Assembly: GCA_013396995.1 (NCBI GenBank)
Contig: VWZP01004506.1
Location: 2,141,720 to 2,205,719 of the forward strand
DNA: 64,000 nt
Direction of reading: 5' to 3'
Source: Dicaeum eximium
Taxonomy: Eukaryota > Chordata > Aves > Passeriformes > Dicaeidae
Positions 9,140-22,496 of this stretch are shown here, one piece after another. The position numbers were made by a program, and so were the translations under genes. Under the pieces are notes generated by a model that was given only the letters and a program-made list of their open reading frames with translations, made no database searches and had not been told where the DNA came from. Numbering within the stretch: the stretch's first letter is position 1; every line of letters starts with the position of its first letter.

Positions 9140-12100
9140 CTGTGTGCTTATGCCCCATTTAAATGGGCTGGAACTGAGGAAACGCCGAGCAAAGTCTGCT
9201 GTGGGTGGTGTCTGTGCCAGAATGTGAGGCTGGTGAGGTGGGACCATATGGCCATACACAAGGTGGTAACACAGCTGGGGATGTGTGGGGTCTGTTCCCT
9301 TCAGCCCAGCTCTGGGTGCTTGCTAACTTGACCCAGAAATGCTGGCCATGGCTGCTCCCCACAACTGCAGATCCATGGCAAAGTACAGGAGCAATGGCTG
9401 AGCAGATAATCCACCTTGGATAAACCACCCATTAGACTGAGAAACAGGTTAATATTTTTTCTTCCATAGCCAATGGAAAGCACCAGAGATGCAAAGCCTC
9501 AAACCATCTGTGGAGGTGATATTTAGGGCTTTCTGCTGGACTTGTTCCAAATCCAGCAGAGGGGAGCCCAGCCCCTGGCTGGTCTCAGGTGCTGAGGCTG
9601 CAGGGGTAGCAGCTGTGGGGTTGTGCACAGCCTCACCTGCACCAGGGAAGGCCTTGGGCTAACCTGGCTCATGGTGTGTGTGTGTGGAGGGTGGAAAAGG
9701 GCTGGTGCACAGCTGCCCCTCCATGAAGCCTCTCAGAAGCCTCCTGTCACATTGCTGATCTCCCACAGCCCTCACCACGGATGGATGCACAGAATGAACC
9801 TGCATCAGCCCCAGGTGTGCTACAGTATGCCTGTGGAAGGAGCATTTCCTGAGCAAAACAAGGAGGGAACAGGCAGCTGAAGGATCTGCTCTGGGGCATC
9901 AGGGTTAAGGCAGAGCTTAACCCTGGGGGAAGCTCATGGGCTTCAGTTTGCATCAGTCTGAGGCAGTTTTGCACACACCCTCATCAGACGGAGGCACAGC
10001 AAAGCTGGATGTGAGCAGTAAGACACCCTTGAGAGCACCAAGTGTACTTTAGCAATGAATTTGGACTTCTAATGAAATGAAATGGAAAGATCAATGCTTT
10101 CAGGGCTCTGGTCTCCATTTGTGAATAGCAGCTACTCCTACTTGTTGCACTGAAATGCTGCAATGATTAATAAAACCATTAAGTTCCTCAGAGTGCCTGC
10201 TAACAAGGCCCATGGAGGCAGGAGGGAGATTGCTGGGTAGGTGACATGTTTTTCCAATGAGCAGGAGTATTCAAATTTGGATCAGCCTGCTGATGTCCAC
10301 AGTGCTCGGGGTTGTCCCCTGGTCCTTACCTGGGCCTGCCTCTGGAAACAACATGCAGGGAATTCCCTGCAGCACAAACACTGAACACCTTCCAGAGAGG
10401 TGGTTTTCAGTCAGATGCAAGCATCCCTCCCTGTAACTCACTAATGATGCTGCTGAGTTGTTGGAGGCTGCAGGGGACCAGCCAAGCCCAGCCAGGCTGG
10501 AGTGACTCCTGTGGGTTCCTTCATTACTGCCTGCTACCAAGAACCACCTTCTACCTTAGCTAAATTCACACCTTGAGACCACCTCCTCAGCTTGTAGACA
10601 AATGGCAGGTGCAGCATCTGCTGTGTTAAACAATTGCTGCCCCTTTGTGGAAGGGACATAAGCGTGAGGAAATGCCTCTGTGCTTCTCCTTAAGAAAGCA
10701 TCAGTATTATCCTTACCTACCACTAAGCCCTTTCTGATAGTGCCTGTGGGAGGAAAGCAAGGAGCAGATGGTTATTCCTTCAATCCTGTGAACTAGTTAG
10801 ATGAAAACCATATTCCTAGTAGGATCTACTGTCAGGGAAGCTTCTGGCCTGCTGGATGGCAGTGCTGGGTTGGATTATAAAGTGGTCTCTGGGTAATAAT
10901 GTGTGTGTTAGTAATAATGACTTTCATACTTGTTTGAACTGACAGCCCTCTGTGTTTGTCTTTCCAGAGACAGATGTTCTCCCGCCTGGCTATGTGGGTT
11001 GATTCCAACTGGGGAAAGAGGACAGCATGAGCAATGTGCTGTTCATTGTTATTTCATTCCTTTTTTTATTCCTTTCCTTCCTTTCCTCCCTCTTTCCTTC
11101 CCTGGGCTGTCTTTTAGGCAGGAGCCTGACAGATCACATCAGCTGCTACAGGGAAGCCCCTCGGTCATGGGAGTGCCTCCTCCTCTGCCATCTCTCAAAG
11201 CACAGGAGGAGGCTCAGGCAGGGTTCTGAATTCATCTCAGCTCTGTGCTTTCCATCCCTACATGTGATACCAGCTGAGGACTGGGCTTGATGCTCATGCT
11301 TACAGACAGTGCTTCATCTCAGACAGCCTCTGGATAAAGTTAAAGTTGTCAGCTCGACACCAAATCCCTTTTCTTGGCTTTTTCTGCCTAACATGGTGTT
11401 CTCTTGCTCTGATTCAAGTGTTTTGTGGTTCCACATGAAGGAGATAACAGCATGAGCAAAGCTGTGGGTAAAGATAAATCTGTAGGAGAAGATAGAAACA
11501 CTGTTTTTTGGAAAGCAGCAAGGCCACCATGCCAAGGGACCAAAACATTTACTGTAGCAAATGTCTGCAACGATCAGCTTAAATCTCCACTGCCTTAAAT
11601 TCAAAGTGATTTCAATGCAAAGCCATTTTTCAGTGCACTTTTGTATCAGAATGAGCTGTGTAAAAACATTCCTCTGTGGAAGATTCACGTTCTCATTTTT
11701 CACCTGGCAGGTCCCTCGTTTGTTGCTATAAAGTAAATCCAACTTGAGGGAAAAATTCCAAATTACTTCAAGGGAAAAAAAATTAAGTTGTGTGCATTGT
11801 GCTCTTTCAGGGACACACTGATTCAATGGTCTAATTCTACTGGGTGTCCTCTCTTTTTAACATTTACAATCCACTGATCCTAAGAGTAATCAGAAAGGAG
11901 ACAGTGTTATTTTGCTGCTATAGAATAGATCAGGCAAAACAATTCCTACAGTCTATGCCATTTCCTCGTTCAAAGTAACAGTAAAATGCACATGAAGGTG
12001 ATGACTTTGGGATAGATTAATGAACTGGATCTTGGTTACAAGAGAAAAAATGACAAATTAGTCTGATTTTGGATCCTCTAAAGAAGTGTCTCCATGACTA

Positions 12101-12164
12101 TGCCACACAGAATGATTTTGTGTATTGATGAAACTCAGCAAGACTCACCAATTTGGTGAATATG
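9140..12164. other. Non-coding DNA, no gene recognised
   Basis: Only short open frames occur. The longest is a 170-codon minus-strand frame at 11314-11826, which has no recognisable motif and an unremarkable codon make-up. A pyrimidine-rich stretch at about 11045-11105 is the only visible sequence bias. Confidence 0.45.
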
Positions 12165-12318
12165 GTTTGTTTCTTTGTTTGTTTGTTTCTTTGGTTGGTT
12201 GGTTTTGTTTTTGTTGGGTTTTTGTTTATTTGGGGTGTTTTGTTTGTTTGTTTGGTGGGGGTTTTTTGTTGATTTGGAGTTTTTTGTTTATTTTTGGTTT
12301 TGATTTGTTTTTTTTTTC
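12165..12318. repeat. T/G-rich low-complexity region
   Basis: About 150 bp of GTTT, GGTT and TTTG words with almost no A or C on the plus strand. It produces a spurious hydrophobic frame rich in Phe, Leu, Val and Gly. Confidence 0.85.
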
Positions 12319-12484
12319 CATTTCACTCTTCATCCATGAGAAACTCTGAACAATTTGTGGCCTGAGTCACAGTCTCTGTTGCACTTTCTTTTATAAGTGC
12401 AGAGGGGAAACATTGCCAGTTCTAGGTTTCCAGTACAGACTAATTAATGCCATATAATAGCCAGATTTCAAGCATGTCCTTCCA

Positions 12485-12925
12485 AGGCAGTGTCCTGGGC
12501 TGTATTAATGAGTGTAGCCAGTAGGTCCAGCAAAGTGATCTTTCCCCTCTCTTCAACATTTATGAAATTGCATCTGGAGTGCTGCTTCAGTTCTGGGCTC
12601 CCCAGCAGAAGAAGAACAGTGACAGAGCCAATAGACACAAGCTGAAATCTGGAAAATTCCACTTTAAATATTAAAGGGGTGGGGGTTCTGGTGGTTTGGG
12701 GTTTTTGTTTATTTGTTTGTTTTGGTTTTGGTTTTGGTTTCTTACCAAGGGAGTGGTCAAATATGGAAATAATTTGCCCAGAGACATTGCTTAGTCTTCC
12801 TCTTTGAAAGCATTAGACTCATCTGGATCCATCCCAGACCAACCTGATCTAAGCCACCTTCTTTGCAAAGGGTTGAATTAGATGACCTCTGCATGTCTCT
12901 TTCAGGACAAATTATGATTCTCACA
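12485..12925 (+). mobile_element. Diverged CR1 LINE fragment
   Basis: It follows the CR1 order: a segment like 'ggctgcattagg…agtgtggccagcaggtc', then CATCTGGAGTGCTGCTTCAG, TTCTGGGCTCCCCAGCAG, a segment about GGGAGTGGTCAAATATGGAA, and the terminal GGGTTGAATTAGATGACCTC. It is heavily substituted and interrupted by a T/G-rich insert at 12675-12741. Confidence 0.75.
12675..12741. repeat. G/T simple-sequence insert inside a CR1 copy
   Basis: GGGGTGGGGG is followed by GTTT and GGTTTT repeats. It interrupts the CR1 body between its central and 3' parts. Confidence 0.75.
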
Positions 12926-13589
12926 GGTCACAATAAATCTGCTTATTCATAATTCCTACCAGATCCAGTGAGTATAATTTACAGCTTCTTTCAATTCCAT
13001 CCTGGAGTCTGATTCAGTAAGAAATAGATAAAATCTTCTGTTCAGTTTGAAACTCTGAAGAGAAAAGAAATCCTCAGGGCTCTCCTTGTCTAAATACTTA
13101 AGTTCTGAATTTCCCAGACTTCAAAGACAGAAACATTTTTCTGCTTGGAAATGTCTTTGTCTGTGGATGCCTGAGAATATAACTTTCCTTATCCTTGCAG
13201 ATACCCTGGGTCACCTGAACAAATGATCCCAAACTGCTCCCCTGGTTCTCCCCCAGCTGTTTGTTTGTTGTAGAGCTGTGTGTGCACCCTATCCATGGTG
13301 AACAGCCCCTCTCAGTTACCTTGGGTGATGCCCAGGGCACCTTGTCACTGCCCTAGGATGGGGCTGACAGGCTGGAGGAGTCGAGGTTCATATGGTCAAG
13401 GGTTTCATGAATTCCCTTCCCCATCAGAAATTTTGGCATATTTGTACTGATGGGTTTAAGTCCGAAATCCAAGCTCAACACACTACTGAAGTGACTGCAG
13501 TGCCAGGTTGTAGGAATGTGCCTCTAGCCAAATTTAAATATATCTTGTCCCTTTTTTCTCTTTCCTTTTTATTTGTATAGAAAGGGTGA

Positions 13590-14055
13590 TATGTAGGAGT
13601 GTGCCTCCTGTTGATGGGGTGGCCAAATTACAAGAGAATATCCAAATACCCTTCTTCTGCTAAATAAGGCAAAGACCCCAGAAAGTTCTGTCCCAATTTG
13701 GTCCAAAGACACCTCACAGGACCTTTTAGACTTCACCTCAAACCTAGGCCTGTTCGACTGGACCGAGGCCAAGAGGTCCCGCCTGGGTGATTTAGTAGAA
13801 AGAGAAGAGAACAAAGGACACGATCGCTTTTGTGGGGTGCTAAGCAGGAGCAAGCATCTCTTGCCCTGGCACGGCTTTTCTCTGTAAAGAGCGTTGTTAT
13901 TTTGTTTCTTATTAAACCTTTTTCCATTTCAAACACTGCCACAGAGCCATCCTGCTCCTTTTATGCCATCGGGGTAGCTGGGCTATCTCGGGTATGAAGG
14001 GATCGCTGAGAGCGAAAACACCTTCACCAGGTCTTACGGAAGACAGGCATTACAA
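13590..14055 (+). mobile_element. Probable avian endogenous retrovirus solo LTR
   Basis: The layout is LTR-like: an A/C-rich U3 part, a GC-rich middle at about 13745-13860, a polyadenylation-type segment TTCTTATTAAACC at about 13910, and a U5-like tail with ATCGGGGTAGCTGGG. The ends are not clear. TG at 13592 and CA at 14054 would bound a 463-bp element, but the flanks do not form a target-site duplication. No internal retroviral genes are present. Confidence 0.5.
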
Positions 14056-17000
14056 ATCCCAAATAAATACACGGTTTAAGGCACGAGGTGGCTGCCATTC
14101 TTCACTGATCTAAACAGGCCTGTGAGAAGGTGCCACTCTTGCAGGCAGGGCCGTGGGAGCTTGGCTCAGAGGGCTGTGGTCCCCTCGGTGCCGCTGTGTC
14201 AGTGCTCGTGATGGACAGCTGGGTGGCATCTGGGGTGAAGCCACCGGGAGCTGAGCATGTCTGGGCTCCTCTGGCTTGAAGCTGGCCTTGTTCACTCCAC
14301 AAAAGAGGCTTTGAAAAGTTGATTGCTTAGGTTTTAACTTTTCCAAAAAGGTTTCTCTGTTAAAAGCTTCTAGTTAGAAATTCCAAATCCCGTTGTTGCT
14401 AAGATTAAGGTATTTGTTTCTTAGAAATGGCTTATAAGCAGAGACCAGCACATGGATTATTGCTCCTTCTTTAGCCAAGTGGAGCGAAGGTGCTTCAAGT
14501 AAATTGGGCTTCCAGGAGGATCAGTTTTGCATGTGATTTTGATAATGGTTTTGGGGAAGGAAGGGTCAGGTCTAATTTTTCATGTTTGTAACTCATATGG
14601 AAAAAAAAAGAAAATAAAAGCAGTACTTACCACTAACATATTGGGTGGTTAGGCTGTTTTAAATTAAGATAGCAAAACCAGCTACTGTGTTTCAGTAAAA
14701 ATTTAGAATGGGTTTTATTCTTGAATACTAATGAAAAAATGGAAAATCGCCAGATTTTTGGGTTTTGCTTTTCTGGAACAGGATTTTTTTCCTCATTTTT
14801 TTCTGTGGTTCACCACTGCCCCCCTCCCCAAGGCAAATGTCATAAGCAAAATAAAATCTGACTAATTAACAAGACCTCAGGAAGATTGGAAATACCTATC
14901 AGGAAACAAGAATGTTTTTTGCTGTTGCTAAAAATGACCTTAACTGCGACCTGGAAAAATTGTGCTTGTAATTTGTGAATGAAGTCAGTAACCATGCTGT
15001 GGTACTGCTGGCCTTATTATGAAATGCACATCACAGATTGTGTCTAATTGCACATGGTGGTTTTATGGTATCTGTAGCTACTGATCCAAGGCTCAGATGT
15101 CAGATATCAGCATTCTTGCTATAGTTAAATGCTGCTGCCATGTAATAGGTTCTGTTTATCTCTCTTCCAGCTTCCAAATCGCTGTGTCTTGGGTCAGTGG
15201 CCTAAGTTCAATTTTTATAAATTCCTGACTGAAGTTATTAGCTCTCCTCTTTAAAAACCAGGATGAATTAATGTTGCATTATGCCCCATTCAGGGAAGCG
15301 TGGCCCCAGCTTTTATCCTTGTCACTGGGCTTGCTTGTGCTAGGTTTCAGCAGAAGGAGATTGTTGGAATTCCTTCAAGAGGGTGTGTCCATCCCTTTGC
15401 TTACATAAAGAGGGAAGTTTTCTGCTTATGTTCACAGATCTTGCAGGATTACTTTATCCCTAGGGAGGCCTGGAAGAAGATAGACCTATTGTGTGGAGGA
15501 TAGATACATCCTCATTTCCCCCAGCCTCAAATGCACATGAGCTTGAGATGCACTTACAAACAAAATGTACAACAAAAAAATGGATATTCATGTTCCTAAA
15601 GTTCAAGGGTGCAATGCTGATGCCTCAGAGAGCATCACCACTGCCTTATCATCCTTAATCCTCTTGGTCAGTGCTCCCTGTGCCTACCAGATTCCAAACA
15701 CCATGATCTGCTTCTGCATTGCCAAAGGGCCCTTGTGGTGCCCATGCCTGGTTGGAGCTTTCTGCAATGCTCTGTCTTTCACCCTCCCCTTCAATTCATA
15801 CCAACAGCAGTGGTGTCTGCCACCAGTGCCACCAGAATAAGATGCTGCTAAGAGGGACTTTGTGGGTCCTGTTCTGTACCTGTTTTTCAGACAATCAGCA
15901 CTGCACAGAGCCACTTTCAATCTTTGGCAGATACATGGTGTCAGCTGCCAGGAAAAGGACTGAGGTGCTGGGCTTCTTGGTGCACTTCATTTTCATGCAC
16001 CCCTGTGCTGCTTCCTGTGTCCAGTTTCATAACAGTTTTTGCAGAGTGCTTTGTTCTTCCCCTATGCACTTGGAACTGGCAGTAAAATGTGGATTGTTCT
16101 CAATGTTTAGCATCAAGTCCTACATGTGGGAAGTGATTTATCAACAAGATTACAGGCTGGAGTACTGTGGAAATTGGACTCTGAGGTGCCATAATTCTTT
16201 GGAAAATGCCAGCCACGGTAGGCTTTACCTCCCAGCTGCTGTCCATTATTGATAGCCTTATTCTAATATTATGTTTATATTGCAAGCAATGACCAGCTTC
16301 TCAGCTTTATACTTACACAGGTGCAGCTAATTCAAGTTTTGATCTTTGTACTCATCTCTGTCCTTTCATGTCAGTCCCCTCTTCCTCTGCCCTCACAGTC
16401 TCTTTTTTCTTTTTTCTTTCATTTTATGCAAGAAAGCTGATATCTCTTCCAAAAAAAAAAAACTCCATGCAAAATAGTGCCATAAAAAGTCATAATCACT
16501 AAGATATTCTCCTAGAAACATGGAAATGTCAGTGCCTAAAACATTCTGATGTGACACATGAGATAGACAGGCACTTGGGCCAATTGTACTGTACTATGGA
16601 ATCTTCATGTCATTGATAGCTCATGCTGCTGCTCAGTGGCAGAGAGAAAAGAATGTTGAGTTCTCCTGGGACATTTTTTAATTGCTGGACCTATGGCAAA
16701 GGAAAGGAATAATTAGCACAAATACCCACTTTAAGATATCCAGACATTGGGGTTTTTTTCATGGGAAGGCTACAGGCTGTGTTACAAAATGTGCTCAGTG
16801 GGTGATGTGGCTGCTCCTGAGCTGACAACAAGGAGTGAAGTGGTATTTCAGTCTGTCTACCTGCCAATGTTGCCTTCTCTTATGTTCACAGCTCCACACC
16901 AGAGCTTGCTGGCCCATAAACATTGGTGATGCTTTTAGTTGCTAGACAGCCAACCCACTGAACCTGGGGACCCTAAACTGCTCTGGGCAGCACCAAAGGT

Positions 17001-17707
17001 CTCAGAGACAAAGTTAGTGGGAGGAACAAAGAAACTGAGAAATTTGACGTGCGTCTCCCATGACCCCATGAAACCTGGAGAAGTGCCAGACTAAATTGCT
17101 CTTTACCTTTTTTTGCTTATGTCCTGTTTTATCTGCCTGTCAGGACATTGTCTCTTTCCCTGAGGAGCTAAAGAACAGCAGGCACTGAAAAAAATCAAAG
17201 TGGTTGAACTGCTTGGAGGCTGCAGTCAGTAGTCCCACTAAAGCTGGAGGTATGGGCACTTCTAAGACAGGCTCTTATCTAGAAGCTGCAATCAAATACC
17301 TGAGAAGTGATCAAGTATAAAGTTTACCCATAATTGTGCCAGCCTGTTTTAGACTGGAATTCTTTGATATTGAGATAGGTTTCACAGATTATCCATAAAT
17401 ATTTTGGAACCAGCAAGTTCAGGAGGCAACTGTGATACAAATAAAAGAAATTTTAAGGGTCATGGAGCAAGCAAAATTAGCAGAATTCCTATTGACTTCA
17501 CCAGGAACAAGTCTGGCCTGTGAGTTATTTGGCTGATAAATTTTCAGCAAGACTGAAAGAAAAAGGGTCTAGGATTTTTTTTATTCTAAGATTTTATTAA
17601 TATCCAACCAGGATGCTGTTTAATCTTCAAAACAAATACCAGCACTCAGAACGCATCAACTGTTTGTGTTCTGAGCTCTGTGTTGCACTTATTCATGGAC
17701 AGGGAAA

Positions 17708-17731
17708 TGACAATGAGAATAATCATTGTCA
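17708..17731. promoter_or_regulatory. Inverted repeat with two facing SOX-type words
   Basis: TGACAATGA and its exact reverse complement TCATTGTCA are separated by 6 bp. Each arm contains ACAATG, which matches the SOX HMG-box core. Function is inferred from motif shape only. Confidence 0.35.
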
Positions 17732-18410
17732 GAATACTAATGTGATGCAAGCTAGTGTAGAGATATTTATTCAATAGAATGCAATTACCAGCAATACTCT
17801 ATTTTCTGAACACTGTGACTGTAATCCAATTTAGGCTGTTTAACCCCTGGTGATTTGTTTCCGTTTGTATTGTGATAGGCTGAAAACAGGCAGGATTGCT
17901 GGGAGCAGCAAAAGGGAGAGTAAGGGGAAATAGGACCCCATGTAATCTTAGATCTTAATGACTTTACTAAATCTACATAACCACAGGGCTGTTCTTCATG
18001 GTTGTGCTGCTAATTGAATTTTAAAATAAGGGTAGATCCTATACTCACTTTCTCCCAACATCATTTCATTTTCTGACGAATGCTTAGTCACCAGTTTAAA
18101 AAATCCCTTATGACTTCAACCTGAGGTTACATCAGGACCTTGGATTTCATATATGACAGGATTCTCAGGTGCATGGTGGAGGCAAGTGATTAAGAACATA
18201 TTCAAGTTGACTTTCATGACCAACTTCTCTTGCAGAAGTGCTCTCAACTGCAGGAGCTGCGTCAGGATCCCATGGGCAGAGGGCAGCTTCTCTCCTTCAG
18301 AGGGAGGGGCATCACGGGAAGGACAGAGCTGGGGACCTTGCTGCAGGCAATTTCTGAAGACTAAAAACCTTCAGCTAGATACTGGAACACTCATTAGCAC
18401 AGGGGAGTCC

Positions 18411-18453
18411 CCCTGAAACTAGCACAGTTTCTGTGCTTCTGAAACTAGCACAG
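18411..18453. repeat. Short direct duplication CTGAAACTAGCACAG
   Basis: The 15-bp word occurs twice about 27 bp apart, a small local duplication of no obvious function. Confidence 0.6.
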
Positions 18454-19817
18454 GTTATCTTATCAACAGATAGAAGGTCTTGGGATCTGCTCTTTAAATA
18501 AAGGAAGTGCCTGAGTGATCTTGGTTTAGGTGCAGAGGGATATTTTGTAAACACACAGAAATAGGTGGGGAAGACCTCTGTCCATCTGGTATGGAGCCTG
18601 CTAATGGTGGTGGCAATTTCTCCAAGAGAGGCAGCATTCAAGCAGAAACCATTGTGTAACTGCTGCCAGACTAGAAAGCACAGAAAAGCAGTTCTCTCCA
18701 GAGAAATGGGCCCTGGATGGGAACCTGGGTAAGATTTCCAGCTTTAGGGCTTTTGCACTTCCATTGAGGTTTTTGTGTCACTTAAGCACCTGCCTTGGGC
18801 AAAAGGTGCCAGCTGGGGCTTGCCCACTTATGCTGTTGGTTCATCTTGCAATAGAAGGAAGCAGACATGACTGGGTAAGAATTGTACAGTCAGGACAGAG
18901 TGGACCTAACTCCCAGGGATTCTGCATGTGGGAGATTTGCAAAATTGGTCCCTTAGTATTTCCAGCAGCATTTAGCCATAAAAGCAGTGACTGAAAAGCA
19001 GTGCAGCTACTGTTCTTTTAGGTCCCAGTCAAGCTGTTTGTTTTTTCACCTAATTTTTAATATAATTTGTCCTGTGAGTTTGTATGAGGTGTCCCTCCCC
19101 AGTCATTTACCAAGAGTGCTGTGGGGATTCCTGACAACACAACTTTTTGTTGTCACCACATCAGTGAGCTAGGGAAGAAGGTAGTTGTGTTTCTTACAGC
19201 AGTTCTTACCTGGGCCCAATTGGATTCAAACTGCAATGCTTTGAGAGATTTGTACATCTGTAACAGAAGAAACACCTGCAGAACAAACTGTCAGGTGACA
19301 AATTTCCTCTCTCTGGACTAGCTCTCATCTAAGCTGAATTCTCTTTGCCAATGTTCACAGCCCATGTTACTTTCACTGGTGTAAAATAAGGGGAATCAGA
19401 GCCTTTGCTTAACTGGGAAAACTTTGTCCAGCATGTGGCTGCAAAGCAAACCTGGCTGCACAACACCCAGACACCTCCTTTTCCAGTGCCATTCCCTCTA
19501 AGCAGTCTGCTCATCTTGAACAAACTGCAGCACATGGCCTCTGTGAAAAGCCAGACTCTCTTTGCCACTTTTCATACCACCAATTCTTATTACCACTGAA
19601 ATTTGCCCTTTGAAAGGGCAGTGTTTTACAGTGAAGTTGAATGTTGGTTTCTATTCCATACATATGAGCTTTGAAATGAATTGTAGTTCCATCTAAGTCA
19701 GTTTCCACTGATCATAGACCTTCATAAGTCCTACAGATTGATTATAGTAATTTCAGTTGATGAAGATTCTATCCACAGATTTTGAGGTAATGTTTTTGAC
19801 TATGAAGATACCATACC

Positions 19818-20340
19818 ATTTTACCTGGGAGAAAAAACTGACCTCTTCCTGGCTACAACCTCTTTTCAGATGCTTGTTGAAAGTGATAAGGTCTCCCCTG
19901 AGCCTCCTTTTCTCCAGGCTAAACATCCCCAGCTCCCTCAGCCACTCCTCAGCAGACTTGTGCTCCAGACCCTTCACCAGTTCCCGAGTTGCCTTTCTCT
20001 GGGGGCTCCAGAACCTCAATGTTTTTCTTGCAGTAAGTGGCCCAAAACTGGACACAGCACTCGAGCCTCACCAGTGCTGAGTACAGAGGGGGACAATCAC
20101 TGCCCTGGTCCTGCTGGTCACACTATTGCTGATACAAGCCAGGATACCATTGGCTTTCTTGGCCACTTGGACATCATCATCATCTGCTGGCTCATGTTCA
20201 GATGGTTGACCAATACCCCCAGGTCTTTTTCCACTGGGCACTTTTCCAGCCACTCCTCCCCAGGCCTGCAGTGTTGCAGGGGGTTGTGATCCAAGTACAG
20301 GACTCAGCACTTGGCCTTGTTGGCCAAGTTGGGCTATTGA
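19818..20340 (-). mobile_element. CR1 LINE fragment, minus strand
   Basis: On the plus strand it reads as reverse-complement CR1: an 'acctgggagaa…gctacaacctc' segment, GAGCCTCCTTTTCTCCAGGCT, TTGTGCTCCAGACCCTTCACC, TGGACACAGCACTCGAG, and GGATACCATTGGCTTTCTTG, through to the 'caggactcagcacttggcct' segment. The 3' tail with ATTCTATG is missing, so the copy is truncated at both ends. Confidence 0.9.
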
Positions 20341-20835
20341 TCCCACCATCTTTTTTGAGTGAGAAACCCTAATTCCTATGTGACCATCCTTAGGAACTTC
20401 TGTAGTTTCTATCACATCAATAACCCTTGTGGCTTTGCTGACACATGGATCTCCATCTCTACCTCCACTGAGACAGCAGACTGAAGGACCTTGCTAGCAC
20501 ACTGTCCTTCAAACACTGGCAAGATGCCAGGCTTATCTCTAGTGATCCTGGTTTTATCCCTTTCCCCTTTCAACTCTAGCTTAAAGCTCTTTCAGTGAGC
20601 CCTGCTATCTCCTGCACAGTTCCTTTTCCCTCATTGAGATGAGCATTCCAAATATTGCCAGCAGACCTGGTGTCATGTAGACCAGCTCATGAACAGAAAA
20701 CCCAAAATTCTGTCAGTGACAGCAGATTCAGTCAGGTGTTGGGCTGCTGTTCTTCCAATTTCTTCCCCCATCATTCCCTGCAACTGGAAGGATGGAGGAG
20801 AACATTACTTGTGCTTCAAATGTTCAACTGTGACC
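20341..20835. mobile_element. Possible further avian interspersed repeat, family uncertain
   Basis: This stretch directly continues the CR1 copy and contains phrases that recur in avian genomes, such as TTTAAAGCTCTTTCAGTGAG and CAACTGGAAGGATGGAGGAG. I cannot assign a family with confidence. It may be a second CR1 segment or part of an endogenous retrovirus. Confidence 0.3.
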
Positions 20836-22496
20836 TTACTGTAATTTGCAGTGATGAATTCCTATTTTTAGAAGTAAGCATGGAGACCAAAATCCTTATT
20901 TGAGGGGATGGTAGGAGCCACATTTGGCACCCAGTCAGATCTCAAAGTTTCACAGTCCGAGTAAATTTTGCACCTGAGAAAGCCAAGTGTTCTGCAGAAG
21001 TTTAAATGGGAATGTGTGATAAAGAGTTGTTAGAGAAAGAATTCAGTAGGCAGAAGGGAAAAGAGAAAGAGACACATTATTAACATTTCAGACTGCCCAT
21101 GTAGAAGCAAAATAAGGTGGGACATGAAGTTTCTGTCTGAAAGGTCTGAAAGGTCCTGGTGTGTGCTCCAGGCCATATGAGGGAGCTCTCTCCACCTGCA
21201 CCAGGTGTTGTGTATTCTTGTTCCAGGACAGCTCCTCATGTTTTCCCTTGTCACTGACAGTGTAATGCTGCAGAAACAGCTGCAGGGGAAGTGTTTGCCA
21301 CTCATTTGGTGACAGGATTGAACATGGAAGGATCCATACCTCTGCACCAAAAGGCTTAAAGAAATACGTCTCACCTCCTCCTCCTCCAGAAAAAATAGCA
21401 ACTGAGGAAGGTTGAGGAGGGACATAAAGATGAGGAACTACTGAGAATTTGTGCACACTTATGCCTTGACACTCACCTGTTTGCTGGAGTTGTGGCCATG
21501 AGTTTTGGATCTTTGCTGCTTTAGGACTGGTGCATTTGTCATCAACCTTCCCTCTAAGGCTTCATTCATAAATCACTTTTGGAGTGTGAATAAGCCATGG
21601 GGATGCTTTAATAAATGGTTCCTCACATAAAGTTTTATTCCCCAATAATGATTAGCTTATTAGTAAATCCCTGATGGCATTACTAAGGAGGTCATTATCA
21701 TTATCCCTGTTTTATATCTGCAGAAACTGAACCAGAGAAAGGAAAAGTCACCACTAAGTAAGATTTGTGGATGCAAACTCCTGAGTCAAGGTACATGCTT
21801 TCTTCAGCAGGTCACAGGACTAATAGGTGCTTGAAATAAATGGTTAATCAACTGGGTAATCAAATCATTACATCAGAATGCTATAAGACAATGATATCTT
21901 CTTAGAATATATTTAAAACCATACAGAGTTACTTGCATGTCTGGTTGGTTATCAACATTTAGCAGCCCAAACTCTCCATAGAGGCCTACTTAAAATACAC
22001 ATAACTATAGAGTTCATCTTTAGGAACCTGCATAGATTGTATGCTGTCAGAATTTGTGCTGTCATCTCCTGATTTGTTAAAAACAAACTGACATGCCATT
22101 TACTAAGTTTTTTACTCAGAGGCATCCTTTTTATTCAGCTTACTCCTGATCATTTTGCAAATAGTTCTAGTACACTTGATTGTTTTAACAGTGCATTACT
22201 GGCCATAGAAAAATCTACTGCTGTCTCAGTATAAAGGACAACAAAATGCAAAGTGGACTTAAATCAAAATAGATGTCATGAAGGCTGCTGCAATGATTGC
22301 ATCATACAAGGCAGTCTTCAAATTCAGTGAAAGATCTGCATGCCTTTTTCTGACAGCAACCAGAGAGGATTTCCAATATATAAGGATTCCTCTTGAAATA
22401 GAAACCTACCATGCCCAGCTATACACGAGTGGCCTAAATACTCCTTAAGGTGGAGAGAGAAGTTTAGACAGAGAGTGCTTCATGTCTGCATTGTAT
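20836..22496. other. Non-coding DNA around the MIR-like remnant
   Basis: No coding sequence is seen. The 131-codon and 122-codon overlapping minus frames at 21030-21456 have no recognisable motif. Confidence 0.45.
21688..21795 (-). mobile_element. Probable MIR-type SINE remnant
   Basis: The plus strand follows the antisense MIR core in order: ATTATCATTATCCCTGTTTT, then ATCTGCAGAAACTGAACCAG, AGAAAGG, a diverged segment and a CTCCTGAGTC segment. Such ancient SINEs survive in bird genomes at low identity. Confidence 0.5.

Larger units (their letters stand above)
14056..19817. other. Non-coding desert with conserved-looking AT-rich stretches
   Basis: No gene or certain mobile element is visible. 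Stretches at about 14850-15260 and 17320-17850 are AT-rich, free of recognisable repeats and dense in TAAT, ACAAT and TTTAAT words, as conserved enhancers in gene deserts often are. A perfect inverted repeat lies at 17708-17731. Open frames, including 177 codons at 15719-16252, look like chance. Confidence 0.4.

Noticed and set aside
11314..11826. 170-residue minus-strand open frame
   Set aside because: There are no motif, splice signals or promoter context that I can support. The length is within chance for this much sequence.
15719..16252. 177-residue plus-strand open frame
   Set aside because: The composition is unremarkable and there is no domain, so it is treated as chance.
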